The notes below the pieces were generated by a model that did not search any database, was not told the DNA's origin, and saw nothing but the letters and a program-made list of their open reading frames with translations. Positions 1-7,659 of a stretch of 58,841 nucleotides of DNA are shown in pieces. The stretch comes from Luminiphilus sp. (GTDB lineage: Bacteria > Pseudomonadota > Gammaproteobacteria > Pseudomonadales > Halieaceae), in the NCBI GenBank assembly GCA_016779445.1, contig JADHNP010000005.1, positions 1 through 58,841 of the forward strand, given 5' to 3'. A program made the position numbers and the translations under genes. The first letter of the stretch is position 1, and each line of letters opens with the position of its first letter.

Positions 1-950
1 AAGGCGCGAGGCGTTTCTTCAATGCCCGTGTAGAGTGCATCAAAACTGATGATCTGTCCCTCTGCTATCCGGCGACGAAGATCTTCGGCAATCTCGGGAA
101 ATGACTCAAAATAATCCGAAAACATAAAGCCCTCCATGCGCGCCCGTTTAGTGATGAGCTCCCAACTGTTCGTAAGCGGCTGAATCGCGCTTTCGTATTG
201 AGAAATAGCGCCACAGAGCACTAACCGTGCCTGTTCACGCAGTTGGCCCATCACAACATCCAATGCCTCTCCACCGACGTTGTCGAAGAGAATGTCAATG
301 CCTCCCGGAGCAGCAGTCTGTAAAGCAGCTGCCAAATCCGGCTGCGTCTCGCGATCAATAACGCAGTCATAGCCAACTGTTTGCTCAAGCCAATCCGCTT
401 TGGAACGGCTGCTGGTCAGTCCGATGACATAACATCCTTCAGCCTTCGCAAGCTGTCCGACAACCGTCCCCACCGCGCCACCCGCGGCACTAACCACCAC
501 CGTTTCTCCGGCCGACGGTTGCCCAATCTTAAAAAATCCAATCCACGCCGTCATACCCGTTGGACCGAGAATTCCCATGTATTGGTGAAGCGGGATATCT
601 GCTGCAACGGTCAGGGGCGAACACAGATCACTGCCATCGAGCAGACTGCTCTCCTCCCAAGCTGTTCGCGCGCTGACAAGCGTTCCTAAAGGATAATCCC
701 GGTGCTGAGACTCAACGACTTCGCCGAGAACAATACTTTGCACGGGGTCTCCGATCTGCATACCGGTCAGATAATTATCACCTGCGCCCGCTGTCATCCA
801 CTGCCGAAAGCCAGCATCGAGAGAGATCACGCGATTACGTGTGCGAAAGTAACCCTCAGAACAGGGTGCTTCGGGAATATCGATAACGTCAAAGTCGGCC
901 TCTGTCACCGGTCCCTGAGGATGCCTGCGTAGCACAACCGCGCGGGGCAT
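1..950 (-). CDS. NADP-dependent medium-chain oxidoreductase (partial, C-terminus off window)
   Basis: The minus strand is open from an ATG at 950 to the window edge, giving about 316 residues. The protein is a zinc-independent medium-chain dehydrogenase/reductase of the NADP-dependent alkenal/quinone reductase type. The Rossmann loop reads AAGGAVGTVVGQLAK and is followed by a conserved FDNVGGE motif. Full-length relatives are about 335-340 residues, so roughly 20-25 C-terminal residues are missing. The start codon shares one base with the stop of the upstream Rieske ferredoxin (TGATG), so the two are co-translated. It is a paralogue of the gene at 1414, which faces the other way. It probably reduces an enone or enoyl intermediate; the substrate is unknown. 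Confidence 0.85.
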   Translation of the reverse strand, partial: MPRAVVLRRHPQGPVTEADFDVIDIPEAPCSEGYFRTRNRVISLDAGFRQWMTAGAGDNYLTGMQIGDPVQSIVLGEVVESQHRDYPLGTLVSARTAWEESSLLDGSDLCSPLTVAADIPLHQYMGILGPTGMTAWIGFFKIGQPSAGETVVVSAAGGAVGTVVGQLAKAEGCYVIGLTSSRSKADWLEQTVGYDCVIDRETQPDLAAALQTAAPGGIDILFDNVGGEALDVVMGQLREQARLVLCGAISQYESAIQPLTNSWELITKRARMEGFMFSDYFESFPEIAEDLRRRIAEGQIISFDALYTGIEETPRA

Positions 951-1282
951 CAGATGGCCACCTCGATCGTGCCTTCCATCACGCGCACCTCGTAGGTCGG
1001 CAATGACACTCGCGTCAGCTGACCCATCGGACTGCCATCCCGCAAATCAAATCTTACGCCGTGGAGCGGACAGGAAATAAAGCAGCCACGGATGCGCCCA
1101 CCCTCCAATTCCGCTTCCTGATGCGTGCATCGATTCTCCACCGCATATAAAGTGCCGCCGGCCCGGCAAATGAGGATTCTCTGCCCATCCAGTGTAATGG
1201 CCCGGCTCTGATTATCATCCAGTTCGGCATCAGGAAAGGCTGGCTGAAACGCAGTCACAAAAATATCCTCGTTGGTATTCAA
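950..1282 (-). CDS. Rieske [2Fe-2S] ferredoxin
   Basis: This 110-residue single-domain Rieske protein has cluster ligands C52-x-H54 and C71-x2-H74. Such proteins carry electrons from a reductase to the terminal oxygenase of ring-hydroxylating systems. The first codon is TTG; a TGA lies three codons upstream and no ATG precedes the cluster motif, so TTG (or the adjacent CTG) must be used. The Shine-Dalgarno sequence is weak. It is followed by an oxidoreductase with one shared base. No flavoprotein ferredoxin reductase is encoded in the cluster, so the donor must come from elsewhere. It probably serves one or both Rieske oxygenases at 2510 and 8854. Confidence 0.9.
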   Translation of the reverse strand: MNTNEDIFVTAFQPAFPDAELDDNQSRAITLDGQRILICRAGGTLYAVENRCTHQEAELEGGRIRGCFISCPLHGVRFDLRDGSPMGQLTRVSLPTYEVRVMEGTIEVAI

Positions 1283-1337
1283 CAGACCAGCTCAATCCGG
1301 CCGGGCCCCCTGATGGTAGCACCGTGGTAAGCAAGAA

Positions 1338-1357
1338 AAAAACCATCCTGCTTGCTT
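1338..1357 (-). promoter_or_regulatory. Putative TetR operator, copy A
   Basis: On the minus strand this reads AAGCAAGCAGGATGGTTTTT. It matches copies at 4163-4182, 7099-7118 and 12155-12174: the first seven bases are identical in all four, and G11, T13, G15 and T18 are invariant. A further AAGCAAG lies at 1329-1335, so TAAGCAAG and CTTGCTTA form an 8-bp inverted repeat spaced by 15. The TTGCTT at 1352-1357 could be the -35 of a rightward promoter, with TAGGCT at 1375-1380 (17-bp spacer). It lies between the divergent ferredoxin and reductase genes. Confidence 0.65.
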
Positions 1358-1413
1358 ATTTTATACGCCATCGCTAGGCTTTCCGCTCATTCATTTTTAC
1401 TGCTGAGAACAAC

Positions 1414-2424
1414 ATGAGCCACGGTAATAAACAGCAATGGATTCTGGCGAAACGTCCCGAGGGCGTTCCGGATGCGTCTGAAGTTGTATTTCAAGAAGCC
1501 CCCATCCCCGACACAGGACCCGGGATGTTACTGGTCAAAAACCACTATATCTCTCTGGATCCGGCTATTCGCGGTTGGATGTCTGACATCCCCAACTACC
1601 TGCCCCCCATCCCCATTGGCGATCCCGTGCGGGCGACCGTGGTGGGGGAAGTGCTCGAAAGTGGCGCAGATCACATCAAACCTGGAGATTATGTCTTCGG
1701 GCTGGGGGGCTGGGAGACGCACTGCACCATACCGGTAGAATTTTGTACCAAAGTGCCAGAGGACAATGAATTTCCCCTGCACTACTTCGTGAACATGCTG
1801 GGCGCAGTGGGGCTAACACCCTACTTTGCCATTGCCGATGTAGGTGGCGCACAGGCAGGACAAACTATGCTGATGAGTGCCGCTGCAGGCGCGGTCGGCT
1901 CTATAGGTGGTCAAATCGCAAAAATTATGGGCCTCAAAGTGGTCGGTATTGCCGGTACTGACGAGAAATGTCGCTGGGTGGTTGAAGACTTAGGCTTTGA
2001 CGACTGCATCAATTATCGCACTGCAGGGGATATGGAGGCAGCGATTCGCGAAGCCTGCCCAGAAGGGGTCGACTTCTATTTCGACAACGTCGGTGGGGAG
2101 ATTCTAGACGCCGCGCTCATGAATATGAACAAGGATTCCACCCTTCTCTTTTGCGGCACGATTAGCACCTATAACGCTACGGAACCAGTGCCCGGCCCCT
2201 ACAACTATTGGCAGATACTGGCACGCACGATTACGGTCAAGGGTTACCTGGTCAGCGATCACTACCACCGTATTGAAGAGGGGCAAGCGGTACTTAGCGA
2301 GTGGCTTAAGGCAGACCAAATCAAATTCCGCGAGCACATTAACGAGGGGATCGAGAATTGCCTCGACACTTATAACTTGCTTTTCTCAGGCGGTAACAAG
2401 GGCAAATTAATGCTAAAGCTTTGA
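1414..2424 (+). CDS. NADP-dependent medium-chain oxidoreductase
   Basis: This complete 336-residue, zinc-free medium-chain reductase belongs to the same family as the partial gene at the left edge, close to prostaglandin/alkenal reductases and curcumin reductase CurA. It has an N-terminal GroES-like fold, a Rossmann motif (SAAAGAVGSIGGQIAK) and the conserved FDNVGGE. It probably reduces a C=C bond of an enone or enal with NADPH in the cytoplasm. It is transcribed alone, away from the ferredoxin, from the gap holding operator copy A. A strong bidirectional terminator follows. The ATG has only a weak Shine-Dalgarno sequence. Confidence 0.9.
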   Translation: MSHGNKQQWILAKRPEGVPDASEVVFQEAPIPDTGPGMLLVKNHYISLDPAIRGWMSDIPNYLPPIPIGDPVRATVVGEVLESGADHIKPGDYVFGLGGWETHCTIPVEFCTKVPEDNEFPLHYFVNMLGAVGLTPYFAIADVGGAQAGQTMLMSAAAGAVGSIGGQIAKIMGLKVVGIAGTDEKCRWVVEDLGFDDCINYRTAGDMEAAIREACPEGVDFYFDNVGGEILDAALMNMNKDSTLLFCGTISTYNATEPVPGPYNYWQILARTITVKGYLVSDHYHRIEEGQAVLSEWLKADQIKFREHINEGIENCLDTYNLLFSGGNKGKLMLKL

Positions 2425-2466
2425 GGAGACGATCAGCGGCACTGCATTCCGCGTTGTAAGTTGAAC

Positions 2467-2496
2467 AAAAAGGGGCGTCCACATGATGCCCCTTTT
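2467..2496. terminator. Bidirectional rho-independent terminator
   Basis: The stem GGGGCGTC / GATGCCCC has one G-U pair and a five-base loop. It is flanked by AAAAA on the left and TTTT on the right, so it can end both the plus-strand reductase and the minus-strand Rieske oxygenase that converge here. Confidence 0.85.
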
Positions 2497-2509
2497 CTTA
2501 TGTTCTCGA

Positions 2510-3691
2510 TCAGAGGTCAGGTTTGGGGGCATCAGGATCCCCACTGGTGTACCACTTCACGCAACGATGAAAATACTGATTACCGCGCTCATTTCGGCCG
2601 AACAGTACGCTCTTCATCATGCCGGTCTGCAACCCTTTCTGGAGCTGCAAGCCTACATTGTAGTCTTCATTTTGCACCACATCGCGAAGCCAATCTGCCA
2701 TCTCTACTTGTGCGGCAACATCTTCTTCGTTCTCTGGTGGCGTGGGATGCAAAAAGTGCAGAATAGTCGTGTTTTCCATAGGCCCGGGGCCAGGGATCAT
2801 TTGTGCTATCTGAGTAATTTCCGGCGCAATAAAAATAGAGACATTTGGGAAAAAAAGCCGGATAAAATCAAATCCTTTAGACTCGTGCTGCCACAAATCG
2901 TCTGGATTAACCTCATTCAGGCTCGTTACGTTCTTGGCCGCAAACCCCACCAACTGATGCGGGCCGTGCGCGTCGTATTCCATTACATTGGTAAAGGTGC
3001 GGGGTTCGATAGTTTCGGGATGCGCCGCTTTGAAATGATAGCCCTCAAGGTAACCATCATAGGCGACCTTCCAGTTCGGCCCATGAATCGCCCGGCTCCC
3101 GACGTAACTCCATTGTTCCATACCCTTTTTAGCGACGTCATCCATCATGCCGCCTAAGTACTCGCGAATATTTATATCGCTGTCGGCGCTCAATACCGCA
3201 AAAATCAATCCACCCTCTTCATGACTCGGAAATTGCACCAAGTCACGCGCACCCTCGCAAACCTCACCAAACTTTGGGGCATCAGCGATGGCTCTGAGGG
3301 AGCCATCTGACTTAAATGTCCACCCATGATAAGGACAACTGAATAACTTCTGGTTCCCACAGGGCGCTGATGCCAGCCTCATTCCTCTGTGGGTGCAGAC
3401 ATTCATGAGCACCTTGGCACCGCCATCTTTTTGCCGCGTAATCAGCAACGGTATACCCAGAATTTCCAGAGTCTTGAAATCTCCCGGCTCAGGAATTTCT
3501 TGCGACACCCCCACCAAAATCGGCAGAGATTTGAAGATATCGTCCATCTCCCGCTGCCAGATAGCAGGGTCGGTATATTCAGTGGAAGGCACCTCCATCG
3601 TATCGGCAGCCCAGTCAGTCGTGCCGTTTTGCACATGCCCCAACAACCTCGCACCCATGCGGCTGTACTGAATTTTTGTATCCACTGTCAT
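2510..3691 (-). CDS. Rieske non-haem iron oxygenase, large (alpha) subunit
   Basis: This 393-residue ring-hydroxylating oxygenase alpha subunit has Rieske ligands C99-x-H101 and C119-x2-H122. The mononuclear iron site is in NWKVAYDGYLEGYHFKAAH: H219 and H224, with D212 as the likely bridging acid and a later acid (NEDYN) as probable third ligand. No small beta subunit is encoded nearby, which fits homotrimeric oxygenases that hydroxylate or demethylate. A clear Shine-Dalgarno (GGAGAGGAAG) precedes the ATG. It lies 24 bp downstream of the ABM-domain gene in the same operon, under operator copy B. The substrate is unknown. Confidence 0.92.
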   Translation of the reverse strand: MTVDTKIQYSRMGARLLGHVQNGTTDWAADTMEVPSTEYTDPAIWQREMDDIFKSLPILVGVSQEIPEPGDFKTLEILGIPLLITRQKDGGAKVLMNVCTHRGMRLASAPCGNQKLFSCPYHGWTFKSDGSLRAIADAPKFGEVCEGARDLVQFPSHEEGGLIFAVLSADSDINIREYLGGMMDDVAKKGMEQWSYVGSRAIHGPNWKVAYDGYLEGYHFKAAHPETIEPRTFTNVMEYDAHGPHQLVGFAAKNVTSLNEVNPDDLWQHESKGFDFIRLFFPNVSIFIAPEITQIAQMIPGPGPMENTTILHFLHPTPPENEEDVAAQVEMADWLRDVVQNEDYNVGLQLQKGLQTGMMKSVLFGRNERGNQYFHRCVKWYTSGDPDAPKPDL

Positions 3692-3715
3692 TATCTTCCT
3701 CTCCTGACTTGGTCT

Positions 3716-4051
3716 CTACTCCGGCAAGACTCGCTGTTCTGGCATTATCAGATCGCCCACCGAACTGACCTCGTATCGGCGCACCTCCATATCCAGAATG
3801 TCGAGCCCAGCGCAGGCCTGCAAAAATGCACTCACATGAGGCGTTTTCAGGTGCGCATCAAGGGCAGCCTGTGAAGCCCATTGCTCACTCACCCACACAA
3901 CACAAGGGTCGGTTACGTCTGCTGCAATACCATACCACTGACACCCCTCCTCTTGCCTTGTACTCTCTACCACTGCTTTGGCAGCCTCGGCATATTTTGG
4001 CGCGCTTTCTTGGCTCAACTGAATCCGGACAATAACGCTCACTGTGCTCAT
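3716..4051 (-). CDS. ABM-domain (antibiotic biosynthesis monooxygenase-like) protein
   Basis: This 111-residue protein has the ferredoxin-like ABM fold, recognisable from an N-terminal VIVRIQLSQES strand, EGCQWYGI and a C-terminal AHLKTPHVSAFL segment. Family members are cofactor-free quinol monooxygenases or small stress proteins that act as dimers. It is the first gene of the minus-strand pair with the Rieske oxygenase, with GGGG about seven bases before its ATG. Oxidation of a quinol or dienol intermediate would suit the setting, but this is inference from context. Confidence 0.8.
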   Translation of the reverse strand: MSTVSVIVRIQLSQESAPKYAEAAKAVVESTRQEEGCQWYGIAADVTDPCVVWVSEQWASQAALDAHLKTPHVSAFLQACAGLDILDMEVRRYEVSSVGDLIMPEQRVLPE

Positions 4052-4141
4052 ACTTACCCCATTTTCGCTTTCATTTTACTTGCCGGCATATAAAATCACC
4101 GGGGTGGGCACTAGACTGGCGCCCGCGTCTTTCGCCGCGTC

Positions 4142-4205
4142 AACCTAGATTTCGAAACAGAAAAAGTCAAGCGTGCTTGCTTTTTTCTTTGCGTCTACCT
4201 AACCT
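4142..4205. promoter_or_regulatory. Divergent promoter pair around putative TetR operator, copy B
   Basis: The operator at 4163-4182 reads AAGCAAGCACGCTTGACTTT on the minus strand and contains the inverted repeat CAAGC-GT-GCTTG (4168-4179). A leftward promoter fits TTGACT (4165-4170), 17 bp and TAGGTT (4142-4147). A rightward promoter fits TTGCTT (4177-4182), 17 bp and TAACCT (4200-4205). Both -35 boxes overlap the operator, so a bound repressor would block both directions. The rest of the 210-bp gap shows nothing else. Confidence 0.65.
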
Positions 4206-4263
4206 TGATCGATTCTGAAACACCCCAACCATCGCGCCAAAGCGATATGCGCAGGAGACAGCA

Positions 4264-5046
4264 GTGGCCAACAGGCTCCAGGGAAAAGTCGCTCTTATTA
4301 CCGGTGGTACCAATGGCATAGGGCGTGCCGCAGTTTATGGTCTCAGCGAAGAAGGCGCTCAGATAGTCTTTACCGGAAACAATGCCAAAGCTGGTGCGGA
4401 GATCGCGGGGGAGACAGGGTCTGTTTTCGTGCAGCACGCGGTGCAGGACGTTGATGGCTGGACTCAAGTCAAGCAAGCCATCCTGCAGCACTATGGTCGA
4501 CTGGATATTACCTTCTCCAACGCCGGCACCAATGCGGGAGACAGTGATATCGAAACGGTCGAGATCGACGCCTGGAAGAATCTAATTGATGTCAACCTCA
4601 CGGGCATGATGTTGGCGATCAAAGCCAGTATAGAACTGATGAAAAATAATCCAGATCAGAGCGGCGGATCGATTATTCTCAACAGTTCGATTAACGGTAT
4701 TCTCGCACTCGCAGGCGATGTGACGTACTCAACGACCAAGGGCGCCTTGAGACTGCTGACAAAGTCGACGGCCGTGCATCTGGCAAAAACCCAGACGGGC
4801 ATTCGCTGCAATTCTATTCATCCCGGCGTTATCGAAACGCCCCTGATCCAAGGCGCTATAGCGGGTGCGCCAGACCCCGCTGCGGCCCGCAGCATGCTTG
4901 AGGGCATTGCGCCGCTGGGTCGGCTGGGCAGTATGGAAGAGATCGTATCGCTGTTGATTTATCTCGCCTCGGATGACGCAAAGTTTGTCACAGGCTCGGA
5001 GATAGTGATTGACGGTGGCTCAACGGCAGGGCTGCCTGGCGTTTAA
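4264..5046 (+). CDS. SDR-family oxidoreductase
   Basis: This 260-residue classical short-chain dehydrogenase/reductase has the TGGTNGIG cofactor loop near residue 14, SNAG in place of the usual NNAG, and the catalytic YxxxK as YSTTK. The C-terminus ends with the family's VIDGG segment. The GTG start at 4264 is supported by AGGAGA just upstream. It would oxidise a hydroxyl or reduce a keto group with NAD(P). It is the only gene of its rightward unit, under the promoter at operator copy B. The exact substrate cannot be told. Confidence 0.9.
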   Translation: MANRLQGKVALITGGTNGIGRAAVYGLSEEGAQIVFTGNNAKAGAEIAGETGSVFVQHAVQDVDGWTQVKQAILQHYGRLDITFSNAGTNAGDSDIETVEIDAWKNLIDVNLTGMMLAIKASIELMKNNPDQSGGSIILNSSINGILALAGDVTYSTTKGALRLLTKSTAVHLAKTQTGIRCNSIHPGVIETPLIQGAIAGAPDPAAARSMLEGIAPLGRLGSMEEIVSLLIYLASDDAKFVTGSEIVIDGGSTAGLPGV

Positions 5047-5080
5047 GCCGTCATCAAGTCAACAACAAAGCGATAGACCA

Positions 5081-5488
5081 CTATTCGCCGTGTAATACGC
5101 TGAAAACACGACGAGAAAACTTCCATTCACCCGCCACTTTCACACACTCGTCGTCATATTGGCCGCGGGGCCGAAGCTCAGTGCCATCCTGAGTCACGGC
5201 GACCTCGTCGGTATAGCTTCGCATCGTGGCACGATCGCCCTCTACCTTGATCACACCTGGCATCGCCATCATGTTGACAAAAGGAAACATCTTCATCGCC
5301 TCCAGCCACGCCGCTACGATAGTTTCGCGCCCCTTTAGGCCTTCCATATCGAGATGGGGCAACTCCCATATCGCATCCTCGGCCCAGGTAGACCCCCAAG
5401 TTTCAGCGTCGCGCTGATTAACGCCATCGCAATAACGTTCAAGCAAGGCGCGAATTGCTTGCTGCTCATCAAAACATTGATCGCCCAT
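5081..5488 (-). CDS. NTF2/SnoaL-like domain protein
   Basis: This 135-residue protein of the SnoaL-like cone fold is recognisable from the N-terminal helix (ALLERYCDGVNQRD), TWAEDAIWELP and the C-terminal ECVKVAGEWKFSRRVF. Family members include small isomerases, hydratases, cyclases and non-catalytic subunits of Rieske enzymes. GAGGAAAGGA precedes the ATG. It lies 27 bp downstream of an SDR on the same strand and is probably co-transcribed with it. A second SnoaL-like protein sits at 10350. The function is unassigned. Confidence 0.8.
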   Translation of the reverse strand: MGDQCFDEQQAIRALLERYCDGVNQRDAETWGSTWAEDAIWELPHLDMEGLKGRETIVAAWLEAMKMFPFVNMMAMPGVIKVEGDRATMRSYTDEVAVTQDGTELRPRGQYDDECVKVAGEWKFSRRVFSVLHGE

Positions 5489-5515
5489 GTGTCCTTTCCT
5501 CGTCTTCTCTAATGC

Positions 5516-6280
5516 TTATTGATTGATCAGTCCGCCGTCGATCACCATTTGCGCGCCGGTCATATAGGTCGAAAGGTCTGAAACTAGAAATAGTGCTGCA
5601 TCGGCAATCGTCTGAGGCGGGCCCATATATCCCATGGGCACAGCGGCGTTTAACTTCACATACTCCTCGGGATTGTCCACCGAAGACTGTCTTTGCATAT
5701 TGGTATCAATCAATCCGGGGTGAAGCGTGTTGCATCGAATCCCATCGGCGGCCGTCTCCGCTGCAACCGTTTTCGTGAAGCTAATAACGCCTCCTTTGGC
5801 GGCAGCGTAAGCGCTGCAAGCAGGCACACCGACCAATGCTGCCACCGAGGACATATTGACGATAGAGCCCTTGACCCCTGTTTCACGCATAAGGGCAACG
5901 CCTTTCTGGGTGCCGAGAAACACGCTGGTCATATTCACCAGCATCTGTCGGTTGTAGTCTGCCAACGAGAGTTCCGGCAGTGTTTTTAACACGGCAATCC
6001 CCGCATTGTTGATTAATGCATCCAATCTGCCGTGCTCGCTTTGAATAGCCGCCATGGTGGTATCCCACGCGGCCTCTTCCGTAACGTCCTGCTGCCACGC
6101 TTGCGCCCGACCACCGGCGGCGACAATCTCTGCCGCAGTCGTGGCTGCGCCCTCGCCGTCGATGTCAGTCACAATCACTATCGCGCCCTCATCGGCCAAC
6201 TTGTGCGCAATGGCGTGCCCTAACCCAGGATTGGATGCACCACCCGTTACCAGACACACTTTGCCATCAACCATGCTCAT
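5516..6280 (-). CDS. SDR-family oxidoreductase
   Basis: This 254-residue classical SDR has the cofactor loop TGGASNPGLG, an NNAG motif and catalytic YAAAK, and ends with VIDGG plus a short tail. The first ATG (6280) is favoured because GAGGAGA lies six bases before it. It is followed by the SnoaL-like gene and preceded on the same strand, 66 bp away, by the TetR regulator. These three could be one operon from the promoter at copy C. It probably oxidises a hydroxy intermediate of the pathway. Confidence 0.9.
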   Translation of the reverse strand: MSMVDGKVCLVTGGASNPGLGHAIAHKLADEGAIVIVTDIDGEGAATTAAEIVAAGGRAQAWQQDVTEEAAWDTTMAAIQSEHGRLDALINNAGIAVLKTLPELSLADYNRQMLVNMTSVFLGTQKGVALMRETGVKGSIVNMSSVAALVGVPACSAYAAAKGGVISFTKTVAAETAADGIRCNTLHPGLIDTNMQRQSSVDNPEEYVKLNAAVPMGYMGPPQTIADAALFLVSDLSTYMTGAQMVIDGGLINQ

Positions 6281-6346
6281 GGTCTTCTCCTCGACTTTTT
6301 GTTTTCAAATAAAGTTGCTTACTCATTTAAATCGACCCGACTCACG

Positions 6347-7051
6347 CTACGGATTGTCGGCATCTGCAAGGTAGATACGCTCGAGATGATCTGTCACTGT
6401 CTCAATCATGCGTCGGGCTCGCTGCTCGCGATGCGACGAGCGATAAGCTACGCCCATACCCTGCATCACAAACTGCACCAGATCGTGCGCTGCCTGCAAC
6501 GATTTGACCTGTTTCCAATGTGGGAATACAGATCGCACCGTCTTCAAAAATTCACGTTCAAAATCCTGCTCTACTTCACCGATAGCTTTTGCCAACTCCT
6601 GATCGGTGCGTGCCGCAGACAGTAATTCCTGATAGGCAACAAAGGACGGCAAATTGACGTACTTCCACGCCGACTCTACCGATGTTCGGATCGCATTCCG
6701 CGTCAACTTCTGATCGGGCGAATCGATGTCTGTCATCAAGGAGCGATATTCGTTGATTCGTCGAACGTGCAGATAGCCCACAACCGCATTCATCACCGCC
6801 GAGCGGGAGGGGAAATGGTGCATCATCGCGCCACGCGAGACACTCGCCTCCTCTGCAATCATGGCTGTGGTAGTGCGGCCATAGCCGTGTTCCACAAAGC
6901 AACGCACTGCAGCTTCCAAAATAGCCTGCCGCGTCAGCGCACTTTTTTCCGCTTGCCAACCCTCGCCGACCCGCGCCCCGCTGGCCGTCTTCACTGCCTG
7001 CGACTTTGCTCTCCCAGCCATTCTCTTACCGCCAGCTTTCCGTCCGCTCAT
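6347..7051 (-). CDS. TetR/AcrR-family transcriptional regulator, likely cluster repressor
   Basis: The N-terminal helix-turn-helix (TRQAILEAAVRCFVEHGYG to SVSRGAMMHHFPSRSAVM) is typical of TetR proteins; the rest is a ligand-binding helical domain. I chose the ATG at 7051 (234 residues) because AAGGG lies seven bases before it, whereas the ATG at 7066 has no ribosome site. The N-terminal tail is basic. It is divergent from the DUF35/thiolase operon, and the gap between them holds one copy of the repeated palindrome, fitting autoregulation. It is the only regulator in the cluster and the natural candidate to bind all four copies. A CoA-ester ligand is plausible but inferred. Confidence 0.88.
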   Translation of the reverse strand: MSGRKAGGKRMAGRAKSQAVKTASGARVGEGWQAEKSALTRQAILEAAVRCFVEHGYGRTTTAMIAEEASVSRGAMMHHFPSRSAVMNAVVGYLHVRRINEYRSLMTDIDSPDQKLTRNAIRTSVESAWKYVNLPSFVAYQELLSAARTDQELAKAIGEVEQDFEREFLKTVRSVFPHWKQVKSLQAAHDLVQFVMQGMGVAYRSSHREQRARRMIETVTDHLERIYLADADNP

Positions 7052-7098
7052 GGAGATCCCTTGCATCGACGAAGATTACACAGCTGGGCGCCATTTCA

Positions 7099-7142
7099 GC
7101 AAACAATCCAGCTTGCTTTTTTTATGGGCGGTATCCTAGACT
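7099..7142. promoter_or_regulatory. Putative TetR operator, copy C, with rightward promoter
   Basis: The minus strand of 7099-7118 reads AAGCAAGCTGGATTGTTTGC. TTGCTT at 7113-7118 could serve as a -35, followed by TAGACT at 7137-7142 (18-bp spacer). It sits between tetR and the DUF35/thiolase genes. Confidence 0.65.
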
Positions 7143-7224
7143 GATTTCGCAACGACAACCACCGGGGCCACACCTATAAGGCACTACTGAATTCCCGGTG
7201 TACTAACAGCTATGAGGAGTCCTG

Positions 7225-7659
7225 ATGTCTGGAGCCAAGCCGCTGCATCCCGGCCTATTCACCTGGCCTGACCAGAATCCGAGTCTTATGGGAAGTCTCT
7301 GCCTCGATTGCGGTGAACACGCGTTCCCAAGTCAGCGCTCTTGCAGAGCTTGTTCCGGACAAAATACCCAAGACGCGGAACTAGGCAATACCGGTACCCT
7401 GTGGACCTGGACTATTCAGTCGTTTATGCCTAAAACACCATATCTCACCGACGAGACCCCTGAAAGCTTTCGCCCTTATGGTGTTGGCTATGTCGAATTA
7501 CCCTGCGGACTCAAAGTGGAGAGCCGACTGAGGGAAAATACACCCGACCAGCTTCGTATTGGTATGCCAATGCAATTGGAGATTATCTCGGTGCGCGAAG
7601 ATGAGAAAGGCGATGCGCTAATGACTTTCCAATTTTGTGCGGCAAAGGAGACACATTAA
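7225..7659 (+). CDS. DUF35 zinc-ribbon/OB-fold protein
   Basis: This 144-residue protein has a rubredoxin-like zinc ribbon (C26-x2-C29, C40-x2-C43) followed by an OB fold, the DUF35 architecture. In steroid side-chain degradation such proteins are obligate partners of thiolase-like aldolases or of hydratases. Here the stop TAA shares a base with the ATG of a thiolase-like gene, which strongly suggests a complex. GAGGAG lies six bases before the ATG. It is the first gene of the rightward operon under copy C. Confidence 0.9.
   Translation: MSGAKPLHPGLFTWPDQNPSLMGSLCLDCGEHAFPSQRSCRACSGQNTQDAELGNTGTLWTWTIQSFMPKTPYLTDETPESFRPYGVGYVELPCGLKVESRLRENTPDQLRIGMPMQLEIISVREDEKGDALMTFQFCAAKETH

Noticed and set aside
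2483-3157. 224-residue plus-strand frame
   Set aside because: Shadow of the Rieske oxygenase on the other strand.
4467-4490. AAGCAAG within the SDR coding region
   Set aside because: The downstream half does not match the other copies and it lies inside a gene in codon-constrained sequence.
6305-6325. Possible fifth operator copy upstream of the SDR at 5516 (AAGCAACTTTATTTG on the minus strand)
   Set aside because: Only the first six bases agree with the motif and the invariant G11, T13 and G15 positions do not line up. Left out of the regulon.
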